Of a stretch of 47,429 nucleotides of DNA, positions 34,561 through 42,516 are shown one piece after another. Within the stretch, counting starts at the first letter, position 1. The number at the start of each line of letters is the position of its first letter. Origin of the DNA: a bacterium (GTDB taxonomy: Bacteria > DRYD01); NCBI GenBank assembly GCA_030549815.1, contig JAUQQQ010000002.1, forward strand, positions 1 through 47,429, read 5' to 3'. Made by a program: the position numbers and the translations under genes. The notes beneath the pieces are model-generated. The model was not told the origin of the DNA. It did no database searches and saw only the letters and a program-made list of their open reading frames with translations.

Positions 34561-35324
34561 AGATTTTGGAAGAATGCGAAAGTACGCAAGAAGAAGTAAA
34601 GAAAAGATTGAATGAAACTTCAGATATTGCTGTTCTTTCTCTAAAACAAAGCAAAGGAAAGGGAAGCTATGGTAAAGAATGGATCTCCGACAGAGGAGGA
34701 TTATATCTGTCTTTTGATTTTCCGTCTATAAATACAACGATTCCTGTTTCGATTGTTTTTTCTTTGTTGGTTTTGGAATCGATTAACCAATATTTGGATA
34801 TTGAAAAACAAAATTTTATCAAAAATTATATAGGAATAATATTCCCAAATGATCTTGTTTTAGAAATAGATAATAATTTTTACAAGATTGGCGGGATATT
34901 AGTTGAAAGTTTAAGAAATAAATATATTATAGGAATTGGGTTTAATGTTAATAATAATATTTCTTCTTATCAACTTGAGCACAAGGCTATTAGTTTAAAA
35001 GAGTTCTTTGAAAAGGAGATAAACTTAAGCATTGATTTTGATGTCTTTAAGATAGCTAAAATTATAATTTCTAAAGCCCAAGATTTGAGGTATTCTTTAA
35101 ATGGAAACGATTATCTTTTTCCTGAATTTTTGAAAAAATTGGATAAATTTGATTTTACTAAAAAACTTAGAAATGTTGATGTTATTCTTTTTATGGATGG
35201 TAAAGAAATTGTGGATAGATTTGATCAATTAAAGGTAGATTTCCAAAATAGAAAAATTATCTTTTATAAGAATAGGATGAGAAAAGAATTAGATTTTGAA
35301 AAAATAAGGAGGATATTATATTAA
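34548..35324 (+). CDS. birA: Biotin-protein ligase, non-repressor type
   Basis: A 258-aa ligase that attaches biotin to carboxylase carrier domains. ECESTQEEVKKRL begins the catalytic domain; the biotinoyl-AMP loop is KGKGSYGKEWISDRGGLYLSF (in parts; usually GRGRRGR-W). Then come PNDLVLEIDNNFYKIGGILVE (in parts) and IGIGFNVNNN. There is no N-terminal winged helix, so it cannot be a BirA-type repressor. The C-terminal SH3-like domain is present. It runs convergent with the sigma gene, overlapping by 4 bases. Confidence 0.92.
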   Translation: MYKLEILEECESTQEEVKKRLNETSDIAVLSLKQSKGKGSYGKEWISDRGGLYLSFDFPSINTTIPVSIVFSLLVLESINQYLDIEKQNFIKNYIGIIFPNDLVLEIDNNFYKIGGILVESLRNKYIIGIGFNVNNNISSYQLEHKAISLKEFFEKEINLSIDFDVFKIAKIIISKAQDLRYSLNGNDYLFPEFLKKLDKFDFTKKLRNVDVILFMDGKEIVDRFDQLKVDFQNRKIIFYKNRMRKELDFEKIRRILY

Positions 35325-36127
35325 TTATTAATAATACCGTCGAATTTATTTTCATCAAGTTTATTTTTATTTATTTCATTTTCATTAGGTATTTCATTTG
35401 ATATTTCATCCAATACTAATTTTTTTAGTTTTTTTAATGCTTTAGATTGTATTCGAGATATATTTACTTGGAATGTATTTAGTTTTTTAGCTATTTCTTC
35501 TTGGGTTAAACCTTCGAAAAATTTTAGATTTATAACTGTTTTTTCTAATGGATCTAATTTGGATATTGCTTCTTGTAGAGATACTTTTTTATCGATATCT
35601 TCTAAGAAGTTTTCGTTATCTGTGATTATTTCTACGATTGGTTTTTTATTTTCTAGAACACTATCTTCTATTGAGTATAATTTATTTTTTGAAAATTCAA
35701 AAAATTCTATTAATTTTTCCTTGTTTATTTTGGTATATTCCTCTAATTCTTTTAGAGTTGGTGGCCTTTTTAGCTTTTCTGTTAATTCTCTTATTTTTTG
35801 TTTAATAAATGTTTGGCTTTCATATATTTCTCTTGGGGGTTTTATTAAATTATAGAAATCTCTATAATATTTTTTTATTTCTCCGATTACATATAGTGAG
35901 GCAAAGTTTATAAAGTTGTCGGATTTATTAAAATCAAAGTTTTCTATCGCTTTTATTAATCCTATTACACCATTTTGAATATTATCTTCTACTTCTTGTG
36001 GTTTGGAGTGTTTATAAGCTAAATATTTTATGTAAGGTAGTAGTAGTTCTACTATTTTATCACGGTATTGATTCTCTTTGGTTACATGGTATTTTTTTAG
36101 AAGAAGATTTATTTCTTCTTTTTTCAT
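35321..36127 (-). CDS. Alternative RNA polymerase sigma factor (group 3-like)
   Basis: A 268-aa sigma-70-family protein. Region 2 (about 30-100) has NIQNGVIGLIKAIENFDF and FASLYVIGEIKKYYRDF. Region 3 holds TEKLKRPPTLKELEEYTKI, and region 4 is LDPLEKTVINLKFFEGLTQEEIAKKLN with its helix-turn-helix. The size and missing region 1.1 place it with SigB/SigF/FliA-type factors rather than RpoD. The last ~25 residues are Asn/Glu-rich. No anti-sigma gene adjoins it. ATG 36127 lacks a ribosome site; a short palindrome lies just upstream. Confidence 0.9.
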   Translation of the reverse strand: MKKEEINLLLKKYHVTKENQYRDKIVELLLPYIKYLAYKHSKPQEVEDNIQNGVIGLIKAIENFDFNKSDNFINFASLYVIGEIKKYYRDFYNLIKPPREIYESQTFIKQKIRELTEKLKRPPTLKELEEYTKINKEKLIEFFEFSKNKLYSIEDSVLENKKPIVEIITDNENFLEDIDKKVSLQEAISKLDPLEKTVINLKFFEGLTQEEIAKKLNTFQVNISRIQSKALKKLKKLVLDEISNEIPNENEINKNKLDENKFDGIINN

Positions 36128-36133
36128 TATAAA

Positions 36134-36147
36134 AAGTAAAGTTACTT
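36134..36147. promoter_or_regulatory. Palindrome upstream of the sigma gene
   Basis: AAGTAA-AG-TTACTT is a perfect inverted repeat seven bases before the sigma factor start (minus strand), followed by another TTTACTT. It could be an operator or a hairpin covering the initiation region. AT-rich palindromes this short also occur by chance. Confidence 0.3.
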
Positions 36148-36200
36148 AATTTACTTATTTTTTTATGCTTGGTTTTTTTATATAGTTGATTAATATATTT

Positions 36201-37508
36201 TTATGGTCTGTATCGATATAGCATTCTTGGGAAGGGTATTGCTTCTCTTACGTGTTCTAATTTACATATCCATGCTACAAATCTTTCGATACCTAAGCCG
36301 AAGCCGCTATGAATTGCACTTCCATACTTTCTTAAATCCAAATACCACTGATAATCTTGTATTGGTATATTTTCTTCTTTCATTCTTTGTAATAAGATTT
36401 CATAGTTATCTTCTCTTTGGCTTCCTCCAACTATTTCCCCGTATCCTTCTGGAGCTATTATATCCATGTTTAAAACAAAGTTTTGGTTTTCTGGATCTAT
36501 TTTCATATAGAATGGCTTTATATTTTTGGGATAATGTGTTATAACAACGGGTTTATCAAAGCTTTCTGATATTGCACTTTCTTCAGGGGATCCAAAATCG
36601 TCTCCAAAATTAAATTCTAACCCTTTACTTTTTAATATTTCTACTGCTTCAGAGTATCTTATTCTATAGAATGGTGGCGTTATTTTTCTTAAATTATCAA
36701 CATTTCTTTCTAAAAGTTGTAATTCATAATAGTTATTTTCTATTATTTTTTGAATGGTGTAGGAAATCATATTTTCTGCTATATTAATTATGTCTTCTAA
36801 AGTGGCGAATGCAACTTCGGGTTCTACCATCCAAAATTCTATTAAATGCCTCCTTGTTTTACTTCTTTCTGCTCTGAAAGTTGGACCAAAACAGTATACT
36901 TTACTGAATGCTAATGCTCCTGCTTCTTGGTATAACTGTCCACTTTGGGATAGATACATCTTTTCACCAAAGTAATCGACTTCGAACAATGTTGTTGTAC
37001 CTTCACATGCCGATGGTGTGAATATCGGACTATCGAATTCTATAAATCCTTCTTTATGTAAAAATTCTCTTATGTAGTTTTTTACACTATGTCTTATCCT
37101 TAGAATGGCAAATTGTTTTCTACTTCTTATCCATAGATGCCTGTGATCCATTAAAAAATCGATACCATGTTCTTTAGGAGTTATAGGATAATCCTCTGTT
37201 TTAAAGAGTATTTTTAAATTTTGTACAAGTATTTCAAAACCTAAGGGTGATCGTTTATCTTCTTTCAGTAATCCTTGAACTTCGCAGGTGCTTTCTTGAG
37301 ATATTTCATCAAACGTGCTAAAAAGATCGGGGTTTTCTATGACACATTGGATAAAACCTTTGCCATCTCTTATTACTAAAAATCTTATTTTTCCGCTACT
37401 CCTTTTTATCCATACCCATCCTCTTATTGTTACTTGTTTTCCTTCTAAATTTTTCCCTTCTTTTCTAATTTTTTCAGTATCTATTATGATTTTTTCAGTT
37501 ATACCCAT
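36201..37508 (-). CDS. asnS: Asparaginyl-tRNA synthetase
   Basis: A 435-aa class IIb synthetase: an N-terminal OB anticodon-binding domain (QVTIRGWVWIKRSSGKIRFLVIRDG, in parts), then motif 2 FRAERSKTRRHLIEFWMVEPE (in parts) and motif 3 GFGLGIERFVAWI. ACEGTTTLFEVDYFGEKMYLSQSGQLY (in parts) separates it from AspRS and lysyl forms. It lets the cell charge tRNA-Asn directly. AGGAGAT lies upstream of ATG 37508. It sits 21 nt after cvpA in the same direction. Confidence 0.95.
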   Translation of the reverse strand: MGITEKIIIDTEKIRKEGKNLEGKQVTIRGWVWIKRSSGKIRFLVIRDGKGFIQCVIENPDLFSTFDEISQESTCEVQGLLKEDKRSPLGFEILVQNLKILFKTEDYPITPKEHGIDFLMDHRHLWIRSRKQFAILRIRHSVKNYIREFLHKEGFIEFDSPIFTPSACEGTTTLFEVDYFGEKMYLSQSGQLYQEAGALAFSKVYCFGPTFRAERSKTRRHLIEFWMVEPEVAFATLEDIINIAENMISYTIQKIIENNYYELQLLERNVDNLRKITPPFYRIRYSEAVEILKSKGLEFNFGDDFGSPEESAISESFDKPVVITHYPKNIKPFYMKIDPENQNFVLNMDIIAPEGYGEIVGGSQREDNYEILLQRMKEENIPIQDYQWYLDLRKYGSAIHSGFGLGIERFVAWICKLEHVREAIPFPRMLYRYRP

Positions 37509-37529
37509 AATACCATCTCCTACCGTATT

Positions 37530-38048
37530 TTATTTTATTATTTTTTTTATTTCTTTGTTAATTTTCTCAGGGAAAACGTATTTAAAGATTTCTGTAATGT
37601 ATGGGTTCAATTGTGAAATAAATTGGTAAGAGTATGAATCCATTATGTATTGTTTTAAGTACCCTTGTGTTGGAAAGATCGATATTATTAAAAATATTGC
37701 CCACCAGAAGATGAGGGTTTTCAATGTTGCTAATATTCCACCTATTAATTTATTGGTTTTATCGATTACTTCAGATGTTTTTGAGTATAACTCTAATCCA
37801 TAACCTATCGCCAAGATAATAAAAAATGAGATAAAGAATATGATAATACCTGCAAGAAAATTAAGAAAACCTTTGTTTTCAAATTTTATTATTGAATTTA
37901 CTAAGTGAGCGAATGGTTCTGTCAAATTGAACGTTGCTATTATGGCAATGATTAAAGCAAATAAATCGGTTAATTCCGCTATTATACCTCTTTCATAACC
38001 TATTTTAAATAAAGCCAAAAATGATATTAAAACTATTATATCAATCAT
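37530..38048 (-). CDS. cvpA: CvpA family membrane protein
   Basis: A 172-aa protein with four membrane segments (about 3-20, 28-48, 63-88, 103-125). FKIGYERGIIAELTDLFALIIAIIATF (in parts) is the typical CvpA opening. CvpA supports envelope integrity and colicin V export in E. coli. It begins 10 nt after the preceding acidic protein without its own ribosome site, suggesting coupling. Confidence 0.86.
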   Translation of the reverse strand: MIDIIVLISFLALFKIGYERGIIAELTDLFALIIAIIATFNLTEPFAHLVNSIIKFENKGFLNFLAGIIIFFISFFIILAIGYGLELYSKTSEVIDKTNKLIGGILATLKTLIFWWAIFLIISIFPTQGYLKQYIMDSYSYQFISQLNPYITEIFKYVFPEKINKEIKKIIK

Positions 38049-38057
38049 TAATAAAAA

Positions 38058-39527
38058 TCATTTACTTTTTATTGCTTTGGTAATTAAAGATGATATTAAG
38101 GATGGATTTGCTTTTTTGGAACATTTAGCAATGATTATTCTTGAGTCATCTATATTTGTTATGATTTGATAGTATGAATTTGTATCTATTACTATATTAT
38201 TTATTGATTCTGAGGAGAAGCTGGACATCATTGATAAATCCTTGAATGTTGCTATTATAGTTGATAATAGAAAATCATCTATTGATTCATTTGAAGAATA
38301 TTCTAATTCTTCACTTTCTGTGTTTATTATGTGAAATTCTTCTAATGGAGGAATATTGGAAAGTTTATTAACTATATTATCTATTAACATTTGTATTTTT
38401 TCCTCCCTTTTTTCAATCTTTTTAGCTTTTCCAATTTTTTTATCGATATTTTTTATTTCATTTATATTGATTTCTTCAAATTCTTCTTTTATTTTCTCTT
38501 CATCATTTTCTTGGACTTTTTCTTCAATGGTTTCTATTATTTCAATTTGATCATATTCGATTTGATTTATTAAATTAGTTGATTCTATTTTTTCTTCTAT
38601 TTTTTGCTCAATGTGCTCATCTTCTTTACTAATTTCTTCAACATCTAATTCTTTTTCTTTGTTTTCTGTTAATTTTTCTTGATTTGTTATTTCTTTTTCT
38701 GTTTCTTCTACTGATTTTTCTTCTGTTTCCTCTACCAATTCTTCTGCATTTACTTCAATAGTTTTCTCTTGGTCTTCCTGTATGACTTTAATATTGTTAT
38801 CCATCTCTTCCTTTTCTTCTTCTATTTTTTCTTTTTCTATTTCAATCTCTTCTAATTTTTCCTCTTTTTTATCTTCTGTGTTTATACTTTCTTTTATAAT
38901 ATCTTCCTCTAAAGTTTCTATTTCTTCGATTTCTTTTTGGGGTTGTGTTTGTTGTTTTTTAACTTCTTCTTTTTTATCTATTTCTAATAAAAGAGCTTCT
39001 ATTTCTTTATCTAACTCATCAAGGGATATATCTGAAGTTTGTTTATCTTCTATTTTTTTTTCCTCTTTTATGGATTCTTCCATTTCAATTTCAAATTTTA
39101 TATCCTGAGGTCTATATTTAATCATTGATTCTAAAGTTTCTAATAAATTTTCTTCTTCTAATCTTTTTTTGAGAAACATTGGTAGGTAGCTTAATAGGTC
39201 TTCTTCAGTTAATTGTATTAGATAAATAATAGCTTCTATATCTGTATATTCGTCAAATGATACATCTATAATTATCCCATTTTTCAGAATCATTTTTCCT
39301 GTTAGGCTTCCATGATTTAATATAAGTTCTATGACATTTGCTTTCTGTTTTAGTTTTTCTATTGTTTTAATTAGACTTTCCCTTTCTAAATCTACTATTT
39401 CTGTTATGTTTTCTACTTTTTTTATAGTCGATGATAACTTTTGTTTATCTGATGGTGGTGGTTTTAAGAATTCGGGTTTTTGGAATAGTTTTTCCCCCTT
39501 TGGATCTTTTCTTTCAAATCCTTGCAT
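38058..39527 (-). CDS. Acidic linker protein with DUF4388-like and roadblock/LC7-like ends
   Basis: A 489-aa protein in three parts. Residues about 50-120 (IELILNHGSLTGKMILKNGIIIDVSFDEYTDIEAI, in parts) resemble the DUF4388/PATAN sensory module. Residues 125-375 are an extremely Glu/Lys-rich, low-complexity coiled coil or disordered linker. The last ~110 residues (IVNKLSNIPPLEEFHII, INNIVIDTNSYYQIITNI, IIIAKCSKKANPSLISSLI) look like a roadblock/LC7 domain as in MglB. Both ends are judged by pattern only. Roadblock proteins usually regulate small GTPases of the MglA type; none is visible nearby. AAAAGGGGAG precedes ATG 39527. Confidence 0.7.
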   Translation of the reverse strand: MQGFERKDPKGEKLFQKPEFLKPPPSDKQKLSSTIKKVENITEIVDLERESLIKTIEKLKQKANVIELILNHGSLTGKMILKNGIIIDVSFDEYTDIEAIIYLIQLTEEDLLSYLPMFLKKRLEEENLLETLESMIKYRPQDIKFEIEMEESIKEEKKIEDKQTSDISLDELDKEIEALLLEIDKKEEVKKQQTQPQKEIEEIETLEEDIIKESINTEDKKEEKLEEIEIEKEKIEEEKEEMDNNIKVIQEDQEKTIEVNAEELVEETEEKSVEETEKEITNQEKLTENKEKELDVEEISKEDEHIEQKIEEKIESTNLINQIEYDQIEIIETIEEKVQENDEEKIKEEFEEININEIKNIDKKIGKAKKIEKREEKIQMLIDNIVNKLSNIPPLEEFHIINTESEELEYSSNESIDDFLLSTIIATFKDLSMMSSFSSESINNIVIDTNSYYQIITNIDDSRIIIAKCSKKANPSLISSLITKAIKSK

Positions 39528-39683
39528 TTATATCTCCCCTTTTCTATATAAAAAACACAATATGATAGATCTTTAATCTTTTATATTTTCCCTGTTAAGA
39601 ATTTTATAAGAAAAGTATATAAATCCCTTCTCCTTTTTTTAAAATAAAGTTAAATTATTGTAAATTTATTATTAACATTTTTT

Positions 39684-40073
39684 TTATTTTATTTCTACTT
39701 TCGCTCCTACTTCTTCTAATTTTTTCTTTATTTGTTCTGCTTCTTCTTTTGTAACGCCTTCTTTTACTGGTTTAGGAACGCTTTCTACAAATTCTTTGGC
39801 TTCTTTCAATTGCATATTAGTTATTTCTCTAACTACTTTTAAAACATTTATCTTTGCATTATCGGGATAGCTAACTAAAACGACATCGAAAGATGTTTTT
39901 TCTTCTTTTTCTTCGGTAGCAGCTGCAGCTCCTGCTCCTTGTGGGAATGCTGCAAATGCTACTGGTGCACTTGCCTGTACACCGAACTTTTCTTCGATTG
40001 CTTTTATTAAATCTACTAATTCTAATACACTCATTTGCCCTATTGCTTCTACTATTTGTTCTTTAGTAACCAT
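39684..40073 (-). CDS. rplL: Large ribosomal subunit protein L7/L12
   Basis: A 129-aa stalk protein: N-terminal dimer domain ([27 protein letters not shown], in parts), Ala-rich hinge (36-60), and C-terminal factor-binding domain ([32 protein letters not shown], in parts). AAAGG lies about 9 nt before the ATG. rpoB, its common downstream neighbour, is absent. Confidence 0.97.
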   Translation of the reverse strand: MVTKEQIVEAIGQMSVLELVDLIKAIEEKFGVQASAPVAFAAFPQGAGAAAATEEKEEKTSFDVVLVSYPDNAKINVLKVVREITNMQLKEAKEFVESVPKPVKEGVTKEEAEQIKKKLEEVGAKVEIK

Positions 40074-40090
40074 AGTTTTTACCTTTCTTT

Positions 40091-40142
40091 ACAAGCTTTT
40101 CGCTTGTCCAGAGTATTTTTATACCGCGCTCTTGAACGCGGT
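40091..40142 (-). promoter_or_regulatory. Second pseudoknot candidate plus hairpin in the rplJ-rplL gap
   Basis: On the minus strand stem 1 is ACCGCG (40142-40137) with CGCGGT (40128-40123) around loop TTCAAGAG. The linker is ATAAAAATA (40122-40114). Loop AGAG (40132-40129) can pair with CTCT (40113-40110), extendable by UUC/GGA with a bulge. A further hairpin ACAAGC-GAAAA-GCTTGT (40107-40091) follows, then the L7/L12 ribosome site. Architecture, the ATAAAA start of the linker and the GAG/CTC pairing match the element before rplE. The first stem overlaps the L10 stop codon. Confidence 0.6.
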
Positions 40143-40756
40143 TATTGTTTTTCTTTCTTTTCTTTAACAGCTTGTAAAGCCCATAATAACTTTAGAATAA
40201 TAGTGTTCAAAGTATTTGCTAATTTACTTACTGGTGCTTTCAAGGTACCTGCTAATTGAGCTAATAAGACTTCTCTTGGTGGTATTTTAGCTAATTGTCT
40301 TACTTCTTCTGCTCCTATTACTTTTCCTTCTAAAATACCGAACAATATTTCAGGAATATCCTCTTTTATATTTTTCTCTTTTCTAAAATTTGTAATTATT
40401 TCATCTACCTTTTTGGCTAATGATATAGGATCTCCTTTAGTATAATTTACTACTACTGCTCCTCTTATTTTGGGTACTAGTTCATTGTAATTTTTTTCTT
40501 CTAAAGCTATCTTTAGTAAAGAATTTTTTATTACTTTAATATCTCCACCTGCTTCCTCTATATCCATGTTATATTTGACAAAATCCCATGCTTTTAAACT
40601 TACATTTGGTTTTTGGTATAAAGCAAAGACTACGAGTTTGGAATTATTTACTATATCTCTTGCTTTGTTTAGATTTTCTTCTTTTTGTTTGCTTACTTTT
40701 GGAGTGTAGTTAGGCAAAACTTTTCTTGGCTTTTCTTTTAGTTTTAAAACAGACAT
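40142..40756 (-). CDS. rplJ: Large ribosomal subunit protein L10
   Basis: A 204-aa protein, about 30 longer than usual, with a basic N-terminal extension (1-28). The core LNKARDIVNNSKLVVFALYQ, KVIKNSLLKIALEE and GAVVVNYTKGDPISLAK leads to the C-terminal helix that binds L7/L12 dimers. It has AGGAGG upstream. rplK and rplA, its normal partners, are absent, so rplJ-rplL forms a free-standing pair with its own promoter. Confidence 0.95.
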   Translation of the reverse strand: MSVLKLKEKPRKVLPNYTPKVSKQKEENLNKARDIVNNSKLVVFALYQKPNVSLKAWDFVKYNMDIEEAGGDIKVIKNSLLKIALEEKNYNELVPKIRGAVVVNYTKGDPISLAKKVDEIITNFRKEKNIKEDIPEILFGILEGKVIGAEEVRQLAKIPPREVLLAQLAGTLKAPVSKLANTLNTIILKLLWALQAVKEKKEKQ

Positions 40757-40789
40757 TTCTCAAACCTCCTCTAAATTACCTATATCTAT

Positions 40790-40816
40790 TTAAAATAATT
40801 TGACAACTATTATCAT
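40790..40816 (-). CDS. Possible 8-codon leader peptide ahead of rplJ
   Basis: AAAGGAGGG followed 2 nt later by ATG opens MIIVVKLF and a stop, within the rplJ leader. The predicted transcript start (about 40828) would place this ribosome site at the very 5' end. It could be a leader peptide or a translation-enhancing entry site. Spacing between ribosome site and ATG is short. Confidence 0.25.
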   Translation of the reverse strand: MIIVVKLF

Positions 40817-40834
40817 TTCCCTCCTTTATAAATA

Positions 40835-40863
40835 ATTTTATCATATAAAGAATTTTTTTACAA
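40835..40863 (-). promoter_or_regulatory. Promoter for rplJ-rplL
   Basis: On the minus strand TTGTAA (40863-40858), 17 nt and TAAAAT (40840-40835), with a TGn extension before the -10. It is the best sigma-70-like match in the window and lies about 80 nt ahead of rplJ. TTGTCA with TATAGG at 40806-40779 is a weaker alternative. Confidence 0.6.
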
Positions 40864-40915
40864 CCCATAGACAAGGGATTTTACATGCAAAGGATAAAAT
40901 AATTAAATAGGAAAA

Positions 40916-41245
40916 ATGGATGAAAAATTATTTATTAATAGATTAAAAGAAATTATAAATATATTCTCTACTGAAAATTTTTATTTGGCAATTGATAAAG
41001 CTAAAGAATTGAAAAAAGAACTTAATGATGATGAAGAAAAATTGTTTGTCGAAAATATAATAAAAATAATACAAGCAACATTGCTACTTAATCAACAGAA
41101 TATTGACGAATCTTTGGAATTACTGGAATCTGCCTATTTTCAACTAAAAAATTTTAGACCTAACTATAAGGGACTTAAGGTTGAAAACCTACTTAATAAT
41201 ATAAACCAATCAATATCAGAAATAAAGAAAATAAGTAAAAAATGA
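40916..41245 (+). CDS. Small helical hypothetical protein
   Basis: A 109-aa protein, predicted all-helical with TPR-like spacing (FYLAIDKAKELKKEL, NQQNIDESLELLESAYFQLKNF). No signal peptide. A weak AGGAAA precedes the ATG. It overlaps the CCA-adding gene by 4 bases (ATGA), so they are co-translated. Function unknown. Confidence 0.72.
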   Translation: MDEKLFINRLKEIINIFSTENFYLAIDKAKELKKELNDDEEKLFVENIIKIIQATLLLNQQNIDESLELLESAYFQLKNFRPNYKGLKVENLLNNINQSISEIKKISKK

Positions 41246-42447
41246 GTTTATACGAAGAAAAGCTTTCAAAAACTATAAAAAAAATAAAGTTAGATAAAAT
41301 TGTCAACTTTTCTATTCTTAATAAAAAAAATCTAAAATTATTTATTGTAGGTGGATTTATTAGAGATATACTTTTCAATAAAAGAGATTCAAAAATAGAT
41401 GCTGATGTTGTTATTCTTATAAAATCAAAGAATATAGAAGATTATAAAAGTTTAATAAAGTGTTTGTGTAATGAATGTAATTACAAAATTGTTGAACTCG
41501 ATAATAAAAACCTCGTTTACAGATCTATTATAAATCAAAACCTTTATTTGGATTTTACATATACACTTGACCTTAACCAAGATTTTAACAGGAGAGATTA
41601 TACTATTAATTCCCTATATTTTGACCCTATGGATAAAAAATTAATAGATTTTGATGATTGTCTCAATGATATAAAAAACTATCTCCTAAAAGCTCACAAT
41701 TTGGATAATTTAGTTTTAGACCCTATAAGAATGCTTAGGGGTATAAGATTTAAAAATGAATTTAATCTAACCTTTGAACAACAAACTTATGATTTCATTA
41801 AATCTAACTTTTTTCATGTTGTTAATACTAACCCAACAAGAATGAAACAAGAATTGATAAAAATATTTAATCTTAAGAAAACTTTTTCTGCTATAAATGA
41901 TCTTGTCGATCTAAAATTTTTTGAATTATATGATATAAAGCTGAATAAACCGGATGAGTTGATTCAAATTATTAAAAGCTTTGATATACTGTACCAAATT
42001 TTTCAGGATGTTTTACCAAAGGAATATGAATTTTCAATCAAGGAAAAAAATTATTATCTTTTTCTTCTTTTATCTTCCTATATATTGAAAAATTCAAGAG
42101 ATCTAAACTCATGGGGAATTTCCTTGTTATTTGGTGAAAATTTTATTAAAAAAGCCCAAAAAATACTTAATGACTGGAACAAAAGAGAAGACCCTAAATA
42201 CATTATCAACAACTTCAAGCATAAAACAAGTAACCAGATTTTTGAAGTGATTTTTATTAACATGCTTATAAATATCTCAAAGATAAATAATGAAGAGTAT
42301 TTATCTACACTTCAAACTTTGTTTAAAGTGTGTAACTATGTATGCGAACTAAAACGAACTATTATACCTTTCGATAAATATTCAGAAATATTCCAAGAAA
42401 CAGATTATTCCAAATATATTGACTATGTTATATCTACACTTACCTAA
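41242..42447 (+). CDS. cca: CCA tRNA nucleotidyltransferase / poly(A) polymerase family
   Basis: A 401-aa class II nucleotidyltransferase that builds or repairs the tRNA CCA end. It has FIVGGFIRDILF (Gly37-Gly38, Arg41-Asp42), the catalytic DADVV (Asp53, Asp55), DFNRRDYTINSLYFDP (in parts) for nucleotide choice, and DPIRMLRGIRFKNEF. The C-terminal helices are shorter and more diverged than usual. Whether it adds CCA, CC or A only cannot be told. The start is coupled to the upstream gene. Confidence 0.9.
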   Translation: MSLYEEKLSKTIKKIKLDKIVNFSILNKKNLKLFIVGGFIRDILFNKRDSKIDADVVILIKSKNIEDYKSLIKCLCNECNYKIVELDNKNLVYRSIINQNLYLDFTYTLDLNQDFNRRDYTINSLYFDPMDKKLIDFDDCLNDIKNYLLKAHNLDNLVLDPIRMLRGIRFKNEFNLTFEQQTYDFIKSNFFHVVNTNPTRMKQELIKIFNLKKTFSAINDLVDLKFFELYDIKLNKPDELIQIIKSFDILYQIFQDVLPKEYEFSIKEKNYYLFLLLSSYILKNSRDLNSWGISLLFGENFIKKAQKILNDWNKREDPKYIINNFKHKTSNQIFEVIFINMLINISKINNEEYLSTLQTLFKVCNYVCELKRTIIPFDKYSEIFQETDYSKYIDYVISTLT

Positions 42448-42516
42448 GATTTAAATTAACATTTTTTTTACAAATTTTTGGATTTTTTTGCCCTTTGTCT
42501 ACTAAATAAATTATAG

